DNA of 64,000 bases from Paenibacillus sp. JZ16 (GCF_015326965.1 NZ_CP017659.1:2108001-2172000); one strand, 5' to 3'; counted from the stretch's first letter, positions 1 through 9,641 are shown. Made by a program: numbers and translations. The notes: generated by a model not told the origin, from the sequence alone.

Positions 1-45
1 GAGCACCTTTCGTTTCCTGTTGTACACCCATTTCCAATGCAGTAA

Positions 46-489
46 TCACAGCTCGATTTGCTCCAGATGATGGATCATATGATCCACATAGTCGTTAAAC
101 AACCACTCCAGTGTGACCTCCGTTTTATCGGGCAGCACGCATTTTTTCTGAAAATCTGATGAATCGGCTTTGTGCATGACTCGCAGAATCATCCGGTTCA
201 AATGCTGCCACAGTGACAACACTTCCGATTGATCATATTGATCCTGGTAATCGTTCACCCGGACCCAATCGTTCTGCGTGTACCCCGAAATGGCAATCGG
301 ATAATCGGATAGCAAGATTTTCACAAACCGGATATGGTTATTGACCGCCGAATCGCAAAGGTGACCCAGGATCTCCTTCTTGGACCATTTATCAGGCGCA
401 AGCTTCAGATTGAACTCCACCTCATCAGTCGACGTTACAATCTCTGTCATTTCGGTAATCAATGATTCCAGCTTCATGATGGACTCCAT
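46..489 (-). CDS. DinB-family protein
   Basis: Four-helix DinB-like protein of 147 residues, about the usual family size. Histidines typical of the DinB metal site are visible in GHLCDSAVNNH (about residue 42) and in DYVDHMIHHLEQ near the C-terminus. The family includes metal-dependent thiol transferases and many proteins of unknown substrate; no specific reaction can be read here. The ATG is preceded by GGAGGAATAGCGT, a good ribosome binding site. It lies 20 bases after the stop of the AlkZ-like gene, so the two are probably co-transcribed and a DNA-damage or electrophile-detoxification setting is possible. That setting is an inference from the neighbour. Confidence 0.85.
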   Translation of the reverse strand: MESIMKLESLITEMTEIVTSTDEVEFNLKLAPDKWSKKEILGHLCDSAVNNHIRFVKILLSDYPIAISGYTQNDWVRVNDYQDQYDQSEVLSLWQHLNRMILRVMHKADSSDFQKKCVLPDKTEVTLEWLFNDYVDHMIHHLEQIEL

Positions 490-509
490 ACGCTATTCCT
501 CCTTCAAAC

Positions 510-1592
510 TCATGATTCTACTCGTCCAATCGGCATTTCCATGAAATCAGTGTAATGCTTAGCCGCCTCCCGAAACGCCTCTGCTCGATCGCCCAACGGC
601 GAGAACGGACATAACGTGATTTCGATGCCGCTGCGCTTGATTTCCCGCTTCCAGGTACCAACCACTTCCCCTCCTGCCACCATCATCGGTTGAAAAACCC
701 CGTTGCGATGGGGAGCGATCTTCGCATCGTGCTCTGTCTCTATGATCGCGCTGCGGTCCTTGTAACCCAAGTAATATTCATCAAAACCTGGAAGCAGAAC
801 CACCGAATCCGTATCAGCGGGCACGGCCGGCGCAGTAACAGAGCTCCAGTATTCCGTACCGTTGACAAAATCTAAACGAAGATTTGATTTGACCGCCTCA
901 AAGCCTCGTTTAGCTTCCGTCAGCGTTAACCCGACCCACCACGCAAAATCCTGAATCGTTGCGGGTCCGTGACCGGTAAAATAACGAAGCGCCAGCTCCG
1001 CCAGCGATTCTTCGAGCGTCAGCTCCCTTGAATTCGGGACCCACTCATCAAGCAGCACAAAACTCTGCTGTTTGCCTTCATGCGGACCAAAACAGATCAT
1101 GCCTGTCCGTCCCAAATATCCAAGAATATAATAACCGCGGCCGTTCTTGGTGCTGATCCCCGCTTCCTCCAGCAGTTCCATCAGTCTGGGACGGGATATG
1201 GGTGTGCAACCACTCAGCGCGTTGCCAATTATGGTTCGGCATCGATGGAGCGTACCTTCATCAAGCTCAAGTTCGGCCTGCTTCTTCTTGTCATTCGTTT
1301 GAAAGCGCGATTCCGTCAGCTTCACCATCCACTTCGCGTCCTCGGACGGTACGAAGAATATCGTCCCTCGCATCGGCCAGGTCAACACGATTTTGCGATC
1401 GTTCAGGGCCTGCTCCACATCGGATACCTTGGCGGACTGCGTACGGAGACCGATTCCCCAGACCGCTTGGTGATAATCCTGGGCTTGCACAGCACCGAGA
1501 TTTCTGACGGCTTCCTCCGGAGTTTCATGCTTCATGCCTGTTATCCCTTGATTGAACAGCCTTCGATTCGCTATGATTCGATTTTGGCACAA
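510..1592 (-). CDS. AlkZ/YcaQ-like winged-helix DNA-binding protein (possible DNA glycosylase)
   Basis: A 360-residue protein of the HTH_42 superfamily (DUF1006), tandem winged helices as in Streptomyces AlkZ and E. coli YcaQ. Those glycosylases excise bases from interstrand crosslinks or alkylated DNA. The motif VQAQDYHQAVWGIGLR near residue 35 contains the QxQ/QxD-type element that carries catalytic residues in characterised members. Start is TTG at 1592, with AGGAGAG six bases upstream. It follows the ABC ATPase gene after 49 bases and precedes DinB by 20 bases on the same strand, suggesting a small operon. Glycosylase activity is inferred from family only; many homologues are uncharacterised. 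Confidence 0.8.
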   Translation of the reverse strand: MCQNRIIANRRLFNQGITGMKHETPEEAVRNLGAVQAQDYHQAVWGIGLRTQSAKVSDVEQALNDRKIVLTWPMRGTIFFVPSEDAKWMVKLTESRFQTNDKKKQAELELDEGTLHRCRTIIGNALSGCTPISRPRLMELLEEAGISTKNGRGYYILGYLGRTGMICFGPHEGKQQSFVLLDEWVPNSRELTLEESLAELALRYFTGHGPATIQDFAWWVGLTLTEAKRGFEAVKSNLRLDFVNGTEYWSSVTAPAVPADTDSVVLLPGFDEYYLGYKDRSAIIETEHDAKIAPHRNGVFQPMMVAGGEVVGTWKREIKRSGIEITLCPFSPLGDRAEAFREAAKHYTDFMEMPIGRVES

Positions 1593-1641
1593 TGGTCACT
1601 CTCCTAGGCCATGAATATCTCGCGAGCTTTTAATGCGTTCA

Positions 1642-2430
1642 TTATAAGTCCGGAATGGACATCCAGGCTCGATCATTCTGCCAACTCACCTCGACCGGCG
1701 TCTCAAAAAACGAGGTCAAATTGTCGCTGGTCAGCATGTCCCGGGAACGCCCTTTCTCGAACACGGTGCCCCGGCGGATGAGCAAGGAGTGCGAGAAGAT
1801 CGGCAGTATTTCTTCGATATGATGCGTTACGAACAGCAGGGTCGGCGCATCGGGCTTGGAAGCCAGTGCCGTAATGCTGGACAGCAGCGCTTCCCTCGAC
1901 AGAAAATCGAGTCCATTACAGGCCTCGTCCAGTATCAACAGCCTCGGCGAAGCCATAAGTGCCCGAGCGATCAGCAGCTTCTGTTTCTCTCCTTGCGAAC
2001 AAGTTTCATATGTACGACCCAGCAGATGAATACAATTGAAATCCTTCATAAGCTGCTCGGCCTGCTCCCGGTCTGCTTCATCCACCTTCTGATACAGGCC
2101 AATCGAAGCGTGTTTGCCGCTGATCACGACATCCAATGTAGACTCACTCGGTCGGATTCTTTCCTGCAGCGAGGAGCTGACCCAGCCTATCGATTTACGC
2201 AATTCTCTTAAATCCACCCTGCCAAAGAGATGCCCGAGCACCGAAACCGTACCGCTGGTTGGCCAGATGTATCCGTTAATCATATTCAAAATGGTTGTCT
2301 TTCCGGAGCCGTTCAGCCCAAGAACCGCCCAATGCTCTCCTTGCTGCACGGTCCAATCCACGCCTGTAAGAACGGTCTTCTGCTCCCGTTGCCAGGTTAC
2401 GTTATTCAGTTCAATCGTCGTATTCATCAC
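1642..2430 (-). CDS. ABC transporter ATP-binding protein (YlmA-like)
   Basis: Complete ABC ATPase of 262 residues. Walker A GLNGSGKTT lies near residue 40, the ABC signature CSQGEKQKL near 143, Walker B RLLILDEACNGLD near 164, and the switch histidine in FVTHHIEE. The linker EEILPIFSH and overall length resemble the YlmA/ModF-type stand-alone ATPases. No permease is adjacent, so it may act in trans or be non-transport. The ORF opens GTG-ATG; the ATG at 2427 fits the AAGGAGAGG ribosome binding site best. It is the first gene of a probable minus-strand run with the AlkZ-like and DinB genes. Confidence 0.88.
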   Translation of the reverse strand: MMNTTIELNNVTWQREQKTVLTGVDWTVQQGEHWAVLGLNGSGKTTILNMINGYIWPTSGTVSVLGHLFGRVDLRELRKSIGWVSSSLQERIRPSESTLDVVISGKHASIGLYQKVDEADREQAEQLMKDFNCIHLLGRTYETCSQGEKQKLLIARALMASPRLLILDEACNGLDFLSREALLSSITALASKPDAPTLLFVTHHIEEILPIFSHSLLIRRGTVFEKGRSRDMLTSDNLTSFFETPVEVSWQNDRAWMSIPDL

Positions 2431-2748
2431 TGTTCCCTCTCCTTCTTCAATCTGCTGCGTCTTTCAAGGATTATACCAGCAATTACATATTCCTCAATAG
2501 CGAGATGAAATCCAGCCGTGTGAGCAGACTACGACTTGGAATCACGCTATGCATCCGGGCCGGACATTTCATATATTAACGAGGATTCTGGCCTAGGAAT
2601 TATATATTGACAAATAATTATTTTTGTGTTATGATATAATATTTTTCTATTTACATGTTTGTACTGATTTGATAATCTACTTCTGCTCAGTCTTCTCTGG
2701 AAGTTGAAATCGGGAGAATAAATCCCCATATAGTGGAGGTATGTAACC
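2431..2748. other. Divergent intergenic region
   Basis: This 318-base gap separates the minus-strand ABC ATPase from the plus-strand MBL hydrolase. Its right half is strongly AT-rich and carries a good sigma-A promoter for the hydrolase (listed separately). A long leader of about 105 bases follows, with no obvious hairpin. No convincing gene is seen; the short minus-strand ORF in it has no ribosome binding site and runs through the promoter. Confidence 0.6.
2607..2635 (+). promoter_or_regulatory. Sigma-A promoter of the MBL-fold hydrolase
   Basis: The -35 box TTGACA (2607-2612) is a perfect consensus. It is separated by 17 bases from TATGAT (2630-2635), which overlaps a TATAAT. The start of transcription would be near 2642, about 107 bases upstream of the ATG at 2749. 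Confidence 0.75.
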
Positions 2749-3498
2749 ATGTTAATCGATCAAGGCATTCATATGCTGAACATATCAGCGGCCATGATGG
2801 GACGAATCGAAACGATCCATCCGACATTCCTATGGGATCATCAGAATTTGGTGCTTATCGATACCGGCTATCCCGGCCAGTTCCCGCTCATTCAGGAGCA
2901 GTTATCGCACATCGGGATTTCCGTTCAGGATATAAGCAAAATTATTATAACACACCAGGATTTGGATCATATCGGCAGTTTGCCGGCCTTGATCCAGCAC
3001 AGCAACCACGCCCCTGAAGTGTTCGCCAGCGAAATAGAAAAGCCTTATATCGAAGGCGATACAAGGCTTGTCAAACTATCGCCCGAGGCCATTACACAAG
3101 CGCTGGCTTCGATGCCGGATAACGTGCCGCCGGAGTGGAGGAACGCGTTTAAACACACGCTGGAGAACCCTCCAACAGCACCAGTGAACCGCATGCTGCG
3201 CGACGGCGAGGAGCTGCCGTTTGGCGGCGGTATCATCGTGATCCATACGCCTGGCCACACCCCCGGCCATACCAGCTTATATCATATACCGAGCAAAACC
3301 CTGATTGCCGCAGATGCGCTGAACGTCAGAGAGGGACAACTGATCGGGCCGGATCCGGCAACCACTTTGGATTCGGCTTTAGCCCAGCTCTCCCTGCAGA
3401 AGCTCACTCACTATGACATCCGTAACGTGATCTGTTACCACGGCGGATTATTTACGGACAATCCCAACCCGCGCATTCGTGAATTGGCTTATGCTTAA
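2749..3498 (+). CDS. MBL-fold metallo-hydrolase
   Basis: A 249-residue metallo-beta-lactamase-fold protein. The metal-binding segment is ITHQDLDHIGS near residue 66, the variant (HQDLDH rather than HxHxDH) common in YflN-like hydrolases. Further ligands are HTPGHTPGHTSLYH near 167 and AADALN near 185. The substrate cannot be read from sequence; relatives include lactonases, thioesterases and glyoxalase II-like enzymes. ATG at 2749 has TGGAGGT eight bases upstream, and a consensus promoter precedes it. It is a single-gene unit, convergent with the mutarotase-like gene. Confidence 0.9.
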   Translation: MLIDQGIHMLNISAAMMGRIETIHPTFLWDHQNLVLIDTGYPGQFPLIQEQLSHIGISVQDISKIIITHQDLDHIGSLPALIQHSNHAPEVFASEIEKPYIEGDTRLVKLSPEAITQALASMPDNVPPEWRNAFKHTLENPPTAPVNRMLRDGEELPFGGGIIVIHTPGHTPGHTSLYHIPSKTLIAADALNVREGQLIGPDPATTLDSALAQLSLQKLTHYDIRNVICYHGGLFTDNPNPRIRELAYA

Positions 3499-3538
3499 GC
3501 GTTTGTCGGTCCACTACCGGACGGTCAACCAGACTTCG

Positions 3539-4498
3539 CTACTTCTTGGATCCATTGATCCAGGATAACTCAAGCCACCACGAATACGTACCGCCAGCCG
3601 GCACTTCGGCTGCTACTTGACGATGCATCGCATACGACAGATCATCGAGCAGACCCGTCGCAGGCTCCAGCGCAAGATGATGCTGTCCCTGATAGCCGCC
3701 ATAGTTCGCCCATATCGCTAGATAAGGCACCTGGTCTTTAGGAAACATCATGCGGAGTCCTTCCCCCGCAACCGGATCGTAAATGGAGGCTGTCCCCTCC
3801 GGCAGCTCGTCAGCAAAATAAAACTTCTCCGCCGTTGCTTCAAGCCTGCTGGCGGTTCGATTCAAGCGAATATGGGGGTTTTCCTCCCATGGCTGCGGCC
3901 ATGTCCGAATATCGCCGAATTCTCCCAACCGACCGTTCGCCGAGTACGATACGATGATCTCCCTCAGCTCGTGAGGAACGATAATCTCTGCGCCTTCATC
4001 GATTTGAAACAACGGATGCGCGGCCCACAGGAAAGAGAACGGGAACGGACTCGGATTATGAACGGCATAATCGATCCGCAGGGTATCTTCACGGGGGAAG
4101 GAGTAGGTTTTGCGCAGCTGATAAGGAATTCGGATTCCCTGCACGCTGCAGTGAAGCTGTTCTTCCTCGCTGTGCGCCTCCCATGGAATGGACCAGACCT
4201 CGCCATGATCCGGAAGCTCCGTTCCTTCCCATGGATACACGGGATATCGGCAGACATTGATTGTAGGAAACATTTCGTCCCAGCCGCTGCCGTCCCGCTT
4301 TCCAAAGGAGCTTGCATACCCGTTCGAGTCCAGCTTTCCAGCTGGCTGTACCAGCCACTCCCGGCCTGTTCTGCGATTACGAAGCGAAATGACCCTGCTT
4401 CCGAGTTCAGGCACCACGGCCGTCTCCATCACCACCGTGCGCCCTGTCCAAACCTCATATCCATCCAGCATTCCTTTGCTCCAGACCATCATCGTCAT
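3539..4498 (-). CDS. Aldose 1-epimerase/mutarotase-like protein
   Basis: A 319-residue protein of the galactose mutarotase fold. It has the family-like elements GSRVISLRNRRTGREW near the start, a central DHGEVW histidine segment, LWAAHPLFQI near residue 165 with a candidate second histidine, and a C-terminal LEPATGLLDDL. This fits a carbohydrate-binding epimerase or a non-catalytic sugar-binding relative. GAGGAGG directly abuts the first ATG, so the ATG two codons later (4492) is probably the real start. It lies 88 bases downstream of the TPR/DUF5107 gene, whose N-terminal domain has the same fold; the pair probably handles the same sugar. Confidence 0.8.
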   Translation of the reverse strand: MTMMVWSKGMLDGYEVWTGRTVVMETAVVPELGSRVISLRNRRTGREWLVQPAGKLDSNGYASSFGKRDGSGWDEMFPTINVCRYPVYPWEGTELPDHGEVWSIPWEAHSEEEQLHCSVQGIRIPYQLRKTYSFPREDTLRIDYAVHNPSPFPFSFLWAAHPLFQIDEGAEIIVPHELREIIVSYSANGRLGEFGDIRTWPQPWEENPHIRLNRTASRLEATAEKFYFADELPEGTASIYDPVAGEGLRMMFPKDQVPYLAIWANYGGYQGQHHLALEPATGLLDDLSYAMHRQVAAEVPAGGTYSWWLELSWINGSKK

Positions 4499-4539
4499 CC
4501 TCCTCGGTTATAGTCAACGCATCACCGGAATGCACAAAT

Positions 4540-4570
4540 GCTCAAGGACTGTTCATAACGGCCCTTGAGC
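4540..4570 (-). terminator. Inverted repeat between DUF5107 and mutarotase genes
   Basis: GCTCAAGG (4540-4547) pairs perfectly with CCTTGAGC (4563-4570) across a 15-base loop. No clear T-run follows on the minus strand. It could be a weak terminator or an RNA-stabilising hairpin that splits expression of the two genes. Confidence 0.45.
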
Positions 4571-4586
4571 ATGAAGTATCAATCTC

Positions 4587-7500
4587 TTACATCAACGTCT
4601 TGCTAAGCGCCAAATGCAGTGCAGCTCCTTGATGGTGAGACTCCAGCTGCAGCACCTCGCGGAACAGGGTTTCCGCGGACTGCCGGTCACCAAGTCCTAG
4701 ATGCCCGAGCCCCATCATGTAGCGGCAATGAATTTCGTTTCTTCGGTTCAGATCTTCATCAAACACCAGGAAGTCCGGCAGCGATACGGCAAAGTAATCA
4801 ATGCTCTGAGTCTCGAATATATGCTTCTCCCCGTAATCGATCAGCTTGTTAAACCGGCTGCGGGCTTCATTCTCCCGGCCCAGCCTTCGCAGCGCGGCCC
4901 CTTGATAAAAAATCATGTGCGGCGGCTGATCGTTGTAATACATCGCGCTGGTCGGCTCATCCAGCCCCTCCGAAGCTTTCAGGAAGCACGCCTCCGCCTC
5001 TTCGGACAAGCTCAGCCCCTCGTATGCGCAGCCCAAGTAATAATCGATGTTATTCTCCTGCGCTCCCGTGAGCTTCCCTTCATTGATGTTGAGCGGATAT
5101 TGCTTGGCAGCCAGGAGCTGCTCTACGGCATCCTCATAGCGAAGATCCTGAAGCAGCTGCTTCGCTAGCTCTACACGAGCCAACACATACTGGGCCGGCA
5201 CCTTGCCCTCGCCGCCTTCCCAAGGGTGAAAGTTGCGTTTCAGAATCAATGCCAGCGCCTCCTCATACCGATTCAGCGTATTGTGCAGCGTCAAATATTC
5301 CAGATATACATCGTCGCGCTGCTCGACCAGCTCCATGTGCTCCTCCATCGCTTTCAGGCGATCAGCGGGAGCATGACCGAGCTTTTTATACAATTGGTCC
5401 AGCTCGTAGAAGACCCTGGCGTCCGCCGGGTTCAGCGAGAAGGCGGTTTGCAGGGATGCCACTGCTTTGTCGTGGTCCTGTCTCTTGTTATAGTAAGCGA
5501 GGGCCAAATTCCGATGCGGCGTTGCGAAGCTGTCATCCAAAGCGACCGAAGCTTCCCAGCTGCTTATGGCTTCCTCGTAGCGCTTCTTGTCATACAGCAA
5601 ATTCCCTAAGTAGTACAACGCTTTCGCATCCTGTGGCTGTACGCTGAGCGCGTGCTTTAGCGTCACATAGTCATGCAGGGAATTCGGGAAACAGTAAGAC
5701 GGATCGGCCTCCGAGGCCAATCGGTAGCAAGCGGATGCTTCTTCCACCCGGTTCATTTTCATGAGTGCACTGCCTTGGTAGTAATAAACCATCGGATAGA
5801 CGGCAGATGCCGTAAGGCGTTCGATGCGCTGCAGCACATCCAAAGCGTCGCCATATTGGCCTGCATCCGCATAGTCCTGAGCTACGGCGATATAATTATG
5901 CGGACGATCGCGCAGGAGCTGGACAAGCGATTCGTAAGTATGCCGGCTCTTGTCCCCTTGCTTCAGTTCTTGATATACGGCTGCCAGCTCGTTCATCGCG
6001 CCCGCATCCATAGGATCCAGGTTAAGCGTTTCCTCAAGCCATGATGCCGCATCTGCCAAGCGCCCCTGCCTTCTTAAAATGATGCTCTTGAGATGCCGCG
6101 CTTTATAATTACGGTACTGGGCAGCCAGGGATCGTTCGATCAGCTCGAACGCTTCCTCATACTCCTGCTTCTCGCAGGCAATCTGGGCCAAAGCCAGATA
6201 TCCCGTCCCTTGCCAAGCCCCCGACCAGACCGATTTGTACAGATAAGCGTACGCTTCATCCAAACGGCCCTGCCACTTCAAGGCTTTGCCCAAATGATAG
6301 AACGGTTCGCTGTCATAGGGCCGGGCGTTATGGCGGGTCAAGGTTTCGATCGCTTTTTTAAAATAAACCTCACTCTGCGTAAAGCACCCTCTGCGCAGCA
6401 GGAGCAAACCATAGGCATTGTTCAGCCTTGCGTCTCCCGCATCGCGCCGAAGACCTTCCACATAATAGGCTTCCGGTTCATAGGTTGCGTGCCGGTACTG
6501 CTCCAGATGCTGCCCGGCCAAGAACAGCGCTTCGGTATTCTTCAGCTCCTCCGGCTTGCCGATCGCCGTGGCCGGGTCCGGCGTTCGCTCCAAGGTGCGC
6601 GGCTTGGGCTGGTAAGCGACCAGCTCTTTGCCGTCCGCAGCGAATACCGTGACCCGCACATCTTCCTCCCTCATACCTGGGGCGAGTTCGATTTCGGCCT
6701 GGAAGGTATCGGCCGGCGACAGCTTGACTTTTCGATCCAAGCAGGTGTGTCCCGCTCCGGTCAACAGGATGCGCGCCTCTTCGATAACCGAGGTTGCATA
6801 AGCATGTACAACGGCCTTGCGTCCGTGGACTTCGAGATTTACGGCGGCGTCTATGGACGCATTCTTCACGAGCCCAATGTCTTTATAGGGCATGAAGTAC
6901 TGCTTGAAGCTTTTCTCCTCATACGGCGCCAGCCAGGTGAAATCGGGCTGGTTATCGGTATACACGCCGGTCATGAGCTCGATGTACGGGCCGTCTTCGT
7001 CGGTCAGGTTGCGATCCCAGGCCTGGCCGAATTCGCCGTGCCCCCACGTCCACTGTTTTTTGCCGGGAGATATATGTTTATTGGCGACATGCAGAATCCC
7101 CGCTTTCAAACCATGGTCATATCCGCCGACGAAATCGTAATCCGAATGATAAGCCATATAGGATGTCGGAACGGGAATGTTGCGGTACATGGAAATATCG
7201 ACGCCCGCCGAATAGTCCTGTTTATAGTACGTGCCGGTTGCGATCGGGAATTTGGACACGTCCCGCTTCCCATGGTCGAACACCGCATGAACATCCGGCG
7301 GAAATACGGACTGGGTATGATCGTTGACCGCTACGGCCGGATTCGCCCACCACAGAAAGGTCTGCGGCTCCGAGGTCCGATTGTACATTTGCGCGTGAAT
7401 TTCAAGATACGCCTTGCCCGGATACAGCGTGAAGCCGGTAGACACCTTCGTGCCGTACATCCGGTCGATCTCGCCGACCCATACCGTCTTGCTGCCATCC

Positions 7501-7925
7501 GGCTGATCCGTTAAGCTCCACTCCACCTCGCCATAGGTGTTCGGACGGTGATGCTGCGGCCAGTTGAACTCGATTCCCCCGGATATCCATGGACCCGCAA
7601 GGCCAACCAAAGCCGGCTTGATCACTTGATTGTGGTATACAAAATCATAGTTGTTGGTTTTATCGATGGCCCGGTAGATGCGGCCTCCAATCTGCGGCAT
7701 GATCTGAATCTGCACGTACTCATTTTCAAGGAAAATGATCCGGTAGGGCTTTAATACTTTCTCATCGTAAATTTTATCGATGACCGGCAGCGGATAGACA
7801 CGCCCCGAGCTCCCCTGATACACCCGTTTCTCCAAAAACATCGGGTTCAGGTCCGGCTTCCCCACTTCATACGTGGGAATCTCCACGGTCTCTTCCCGTA
7901 CGCTCACTTGCCGTTGTTTTGTCAT
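4587..7925 (-). CDS. DUF5107 domain protein with C-terminal TPR array
   Basis: A very large cytoplasmic protein of 1112 residues without a signal peptide. Residues about 40-345 form a DUF5107 domain, a mutarotase-like beta-sandwich recognisable by GGRIYRAIDKTNNYDFVYHN and WWANPAVAVND. A beta domain covers about 370-450. The remainder is a long array of TPR-like helical pairs (for example AYNEL/ALYYLGNLLYDKKRYEEA and NLALAYYNKRQDHDKA). Proteins of this type sit beside glycosidase genes in Firmicutes and Bacteroidetes, but no activity has been established that I can name. ATG at 7925 has GGAGGGG nine bases upstream. It is divergent from an AraC regulator, its likely regulator. Confidence 0.85.
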   Translation of the reverse strand: MTKQRQVSVREETVEIPTYEVGKPDLNPMFLEKRVYQGSSGRVYPLPVIDKIYDEKVLKPYRIIFLENEYVQIQIMPQIGGRIYRAIDKTNNYDFVYHNQVIKPALVGLAGPWISGGIEFNWPQHHRPNTYGEVEWSLTDQPDGSKTVWVGEIDRMYGTKVSTGFTLYPGKAYLEIHAQMYNRTSEPQTFLWWANPAVAVNDHTQSVFPPDVHAVFDHGKRDVSKFPIATGTYYKQDYSAGVDISMYRNIPVPTSYMAYHSDYDFVGGYDHGLKAGILHVANKHISPGKKQWTWGHGEFGQAWDRNLTDEDGPYIELMTGVYTDNQPDFTWLAPYEEKSFKQYFMPYKDIGLVKNASIDAAVNLEVHGRKAVVHAYATSVIEEARILLTGAGHTCLDRKVKLSPADTFQAEIELAPGMREEDVRVTVFAADGKELVAYQPKPRTLERTPDPATAIGKPEELKNTEALFLAGQHLEQYRHATYEPEAYYVEGLRRDAGDARLNNAYGLLLLRRGCFTQSEVYFKKAIETLTRHNARPYDSEPFYHLGKALKWQGRLDEAYAYLYKSVWSGAWQGTGYLALAQIACEKQEYEEAFELIERSLAAQYRNYKARHLKSIILRRQGRLADAASWLEETLNLDPMDAGAMNELAAVYQELKQGDKSRHTYESLVQLLRDRPHNYIAVAQDYADAGQYGDALDVLQRIERLTASAVYPMVYYYQGSALMKMNRVEEASACYRLASEADPSYCFPNSLHDYVTLKHALSVQPQDAKALYYLGNLLYDKKRYEEAISSWEASVALDDSFATPHRNLALAYYNKRQDHDKAVASLQTAFSLNPADARVFYELDQLYKKLGHAPADRLKAMEEHMELVEQRDDVYLEYLTLHNTLNRYEEALALILKRNFHPWEGGEGKVPAQYVLARVELAKQLLQDLRYEDAVEQLLAAKQYPLNINEGKLTGAQENNIDYYLGCAYEGLSLSEEAEACFLKASEGLDEPTSAMYYNDQPPHMIFYQGAALRRLGRENEARSRFNKLIDYGEKHIFETQSIDYFAVSLPDFLVFDEDLNRRNEIHCRYMMGLGHLGLGDRQSAETLFREVLQLESHHQGAALHLALSKTLM

Positions 7926-8093
7926 GAGTCGTCACCCCTCCATTAGCATCCGCGTAGGCTGCGTTATGTCTCTATCTTATAAGCCGGCCTGCCGAAGATC
8001 CATTGACGATATCATGTTGATGATGGATTATATTCTGATTATTTGGCGCTCCATCCGGTTGACAACAATTCGGTTCCGATTCATAGTAAAGCT

Positions 8094-8987
8094 ATGGATA
8101 CCATACGAAAACCAGACGGATTCGAATCCCAGAAAATCATGGTCCTCCCGGATCATATTATGAAAGAGGCTGCCCGCCATCCGCTTGTGGAGCCGCTGTA
8201 CGTGACCGACATCGGGTACTTTCCGCGTGCGCTGCATCACTACCGGGAACGCCCGGAGGGCAGCGGCGCGTACATCTTGATCTACTGCGTGGAGGGGGAA
8301 GGCTGGTATCGATTGAACGGCGGCAAAACCCATTCTCTGCTCAAGGGGCAGGCGGTTGTCATCCCGCCGGAAACGGCGCATGAATATGGATCCTCGGAGT
8401 TTCATCCCTGGAGCATTTACTGGTGGCATATGAAGGGGACGCATGCAGGTTTATTGTTCGAGGGTTTTACCGACGCAGCCGAACCCGCCGTCGTTCCGGT
8501 CGAACAGTCAAGGAGCATCGTGGAGCTGTTTCAGGAAAGTTACGAGCTGCTGCAAAAAGGGTATACGCTGAACCATATCATCCATGTCTCGCAGCTCGCC
8601 GGCCACTTGGCAGCCATCATCCGCCTCGCCCGGCTCCAACCGCAGCGGGGGCAACACCAGCACAACAAGCATGACATGGAGCAGACGCTTCGGTTCATGA
8701 CCGAGCATCTGGAGGGGCATGTGAGCCTGAAGGAGCTGGCGGCCTACGCCAACCTGTCCATACCGCACTTCACCTTCCGGTTCAAGGAAGCGACGGGCTA
8801 CTCCCCCATCGATTACTATCTGCGGCTCAAAATCCAACGGGCCTGCCAGCATCTGGACCTGACCGGCCAGAGCGTCAAGGAGATCAGCCACCGTCTCGGC
8901 TTCCAGGATCCCTACTATTTCTCGCGGCTGTTCAAAAAAATCATGGGAAAATCCCCTTCCGAATACCGAGATACCCGGAAGGGGTAG
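8094..8987 (+). CDS. AraC-family transcriptional regulator with cupin sensor domain
   Basis: The N-terminal AraC-type cupin (about residues 25-140 of the frame) shows YCVEGEGWYRLNGG and VVIPPETAHEYGSS, a sugar-sensing pocket in relatives. The C-terminal pair of helix-turn-helix motifs includes LSIPHFTFRFKEATGYSP and DPYYFSRLFKKIMGKSPSEYR. The open frame extends back to a TTG at 8043, but the ATG at 8094 is more likely; neither has a strong ribosome binding site, and ATGs at 8139 and 8160 are alternatives. It is divergent from the DUF5107 gene with a short shared promoter region and so probably regulates DUF5107 plus the mutarotase. Confidence 0.88.
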   Translation: MDTIRKPDGFESQKIMVLPDHIMKEAARHPLVEPLYVTDIGYFPRALHHYRERPEGSGAYILIYCVEGEGWYRLNGGKTHSLLKGQAVVIPPETAHEYGSSEFHPWSIYWWHMKGTHAGLLFEGFTDAAEPAVVPVEQSRSIVELFQESYELLQKGYTLNHIIHVSQLAGHLAAIIRLARLQPQRGQHQHNKHDMEQTLRFMTEHLEGHVSLKELAAYANLSIPHFTFRFKEATGYSPIDYYLRLKIQRACQHLDLTGQSVKEISHRLGFQDPYYFSRLFKKIMGKSPSEYRDTRKG

Positions 8988-9067
8988 GATTTCCTGGTTA
9001 TTTCCTTATACTGAACCCAAGCTTTGGTTCGATTGACCACACACTTTTTTTCGACTGGGAGGAAATC

Positions 9068-9556
9068 ATGATTAACAAATTCATACTCTGTCTAGTCATG
9101 TTTGCCATTATTATTTGTGGATGCAGCAATAACAGCAAAGAAAAAGATGAGCCTGTGAATAAATATGTGGGGTACGTCGTTCAAAAAGAAGATGGCAGGA
9201 TTTTGGTAACCCGTTATGATGAAAAATCAGATTTAAACGACGCAATATGGATCAGAACCAAAAGAAAGATAGAGTTAGGACAACAAGTTTCGATCGAAAT
9301 TGACGGAGGTATTGACACCTCCTATCCAGCTCAAGCTTCAGCTAGAGACATAGATATCCTGACAAACGAACGTCCTAAATTATCCAAATTCGGTCAACAA
9401 GAAGTAATCGTTATGACATTGGAGCATTTTGATCAAATTGAAGTACCTTTCATTAAGTCTATACACTACTCCGATGTAAACAACGTTTGGACTGTCGTCA
9501 TTCTTGACGGCATATCGGATTCCAAAAAGGAAATGGAATTTACTATAGAGGGCTAG
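9068..9556 (+). CDS. DUF3221 small lipoprotein
   Basis: A 162-residue lipoprotein. The N-terminus has a lysine, a hydrophobic stretch and a CGCS lipobox around residue 17-19. The mature part begins with YVGYVVQKEDGRILVTR, typical of DUF3221 (YobA-like) proteins, a beta-rich OB-like fold of unknown role anchored on the outer face of the membrane. ATG at 9068 has GGGAGGAAAT just upstream. The gene is AT-richer than its neighbours and stands alone between the AraC gene and the convergent alpha-galactosidase, so it may be a recent insertion. Confidence 0.82.
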   Translation: MINKFILCLVMFAIIICGCSNNSKEKDEPVNKYVGYVVQKEDGRILVTRYDEKSDLNDAIWIRTKRKIELGQQVSIEIDGGIDTSYPAQASARDIDILTNERPKLSKFGQQEVIVMTLEHFDQIEVPFIKSIHYSDVNNVWTVVILDGISDSKKEMEFTIEG

Positions 9557-9641
9557 CATAACAGCAAATAGAATATGGACCCACTTCCTAAACTATAGAA
9601 TCCAATATGGGTCATACTTATACGTTGAATAGTCAACCGTA

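Noticed and set aside
2547..2750. 67-codon minus-strand ORF in the divergent region
   Set aside because: It covers the promoter of the MBL gene and has no ribosome binding site.
6093..7514. Plus-strand ORF (473 codons) opposite the DUF5107 gene
   Set aside because: Antisense shadow with no recognisable features.
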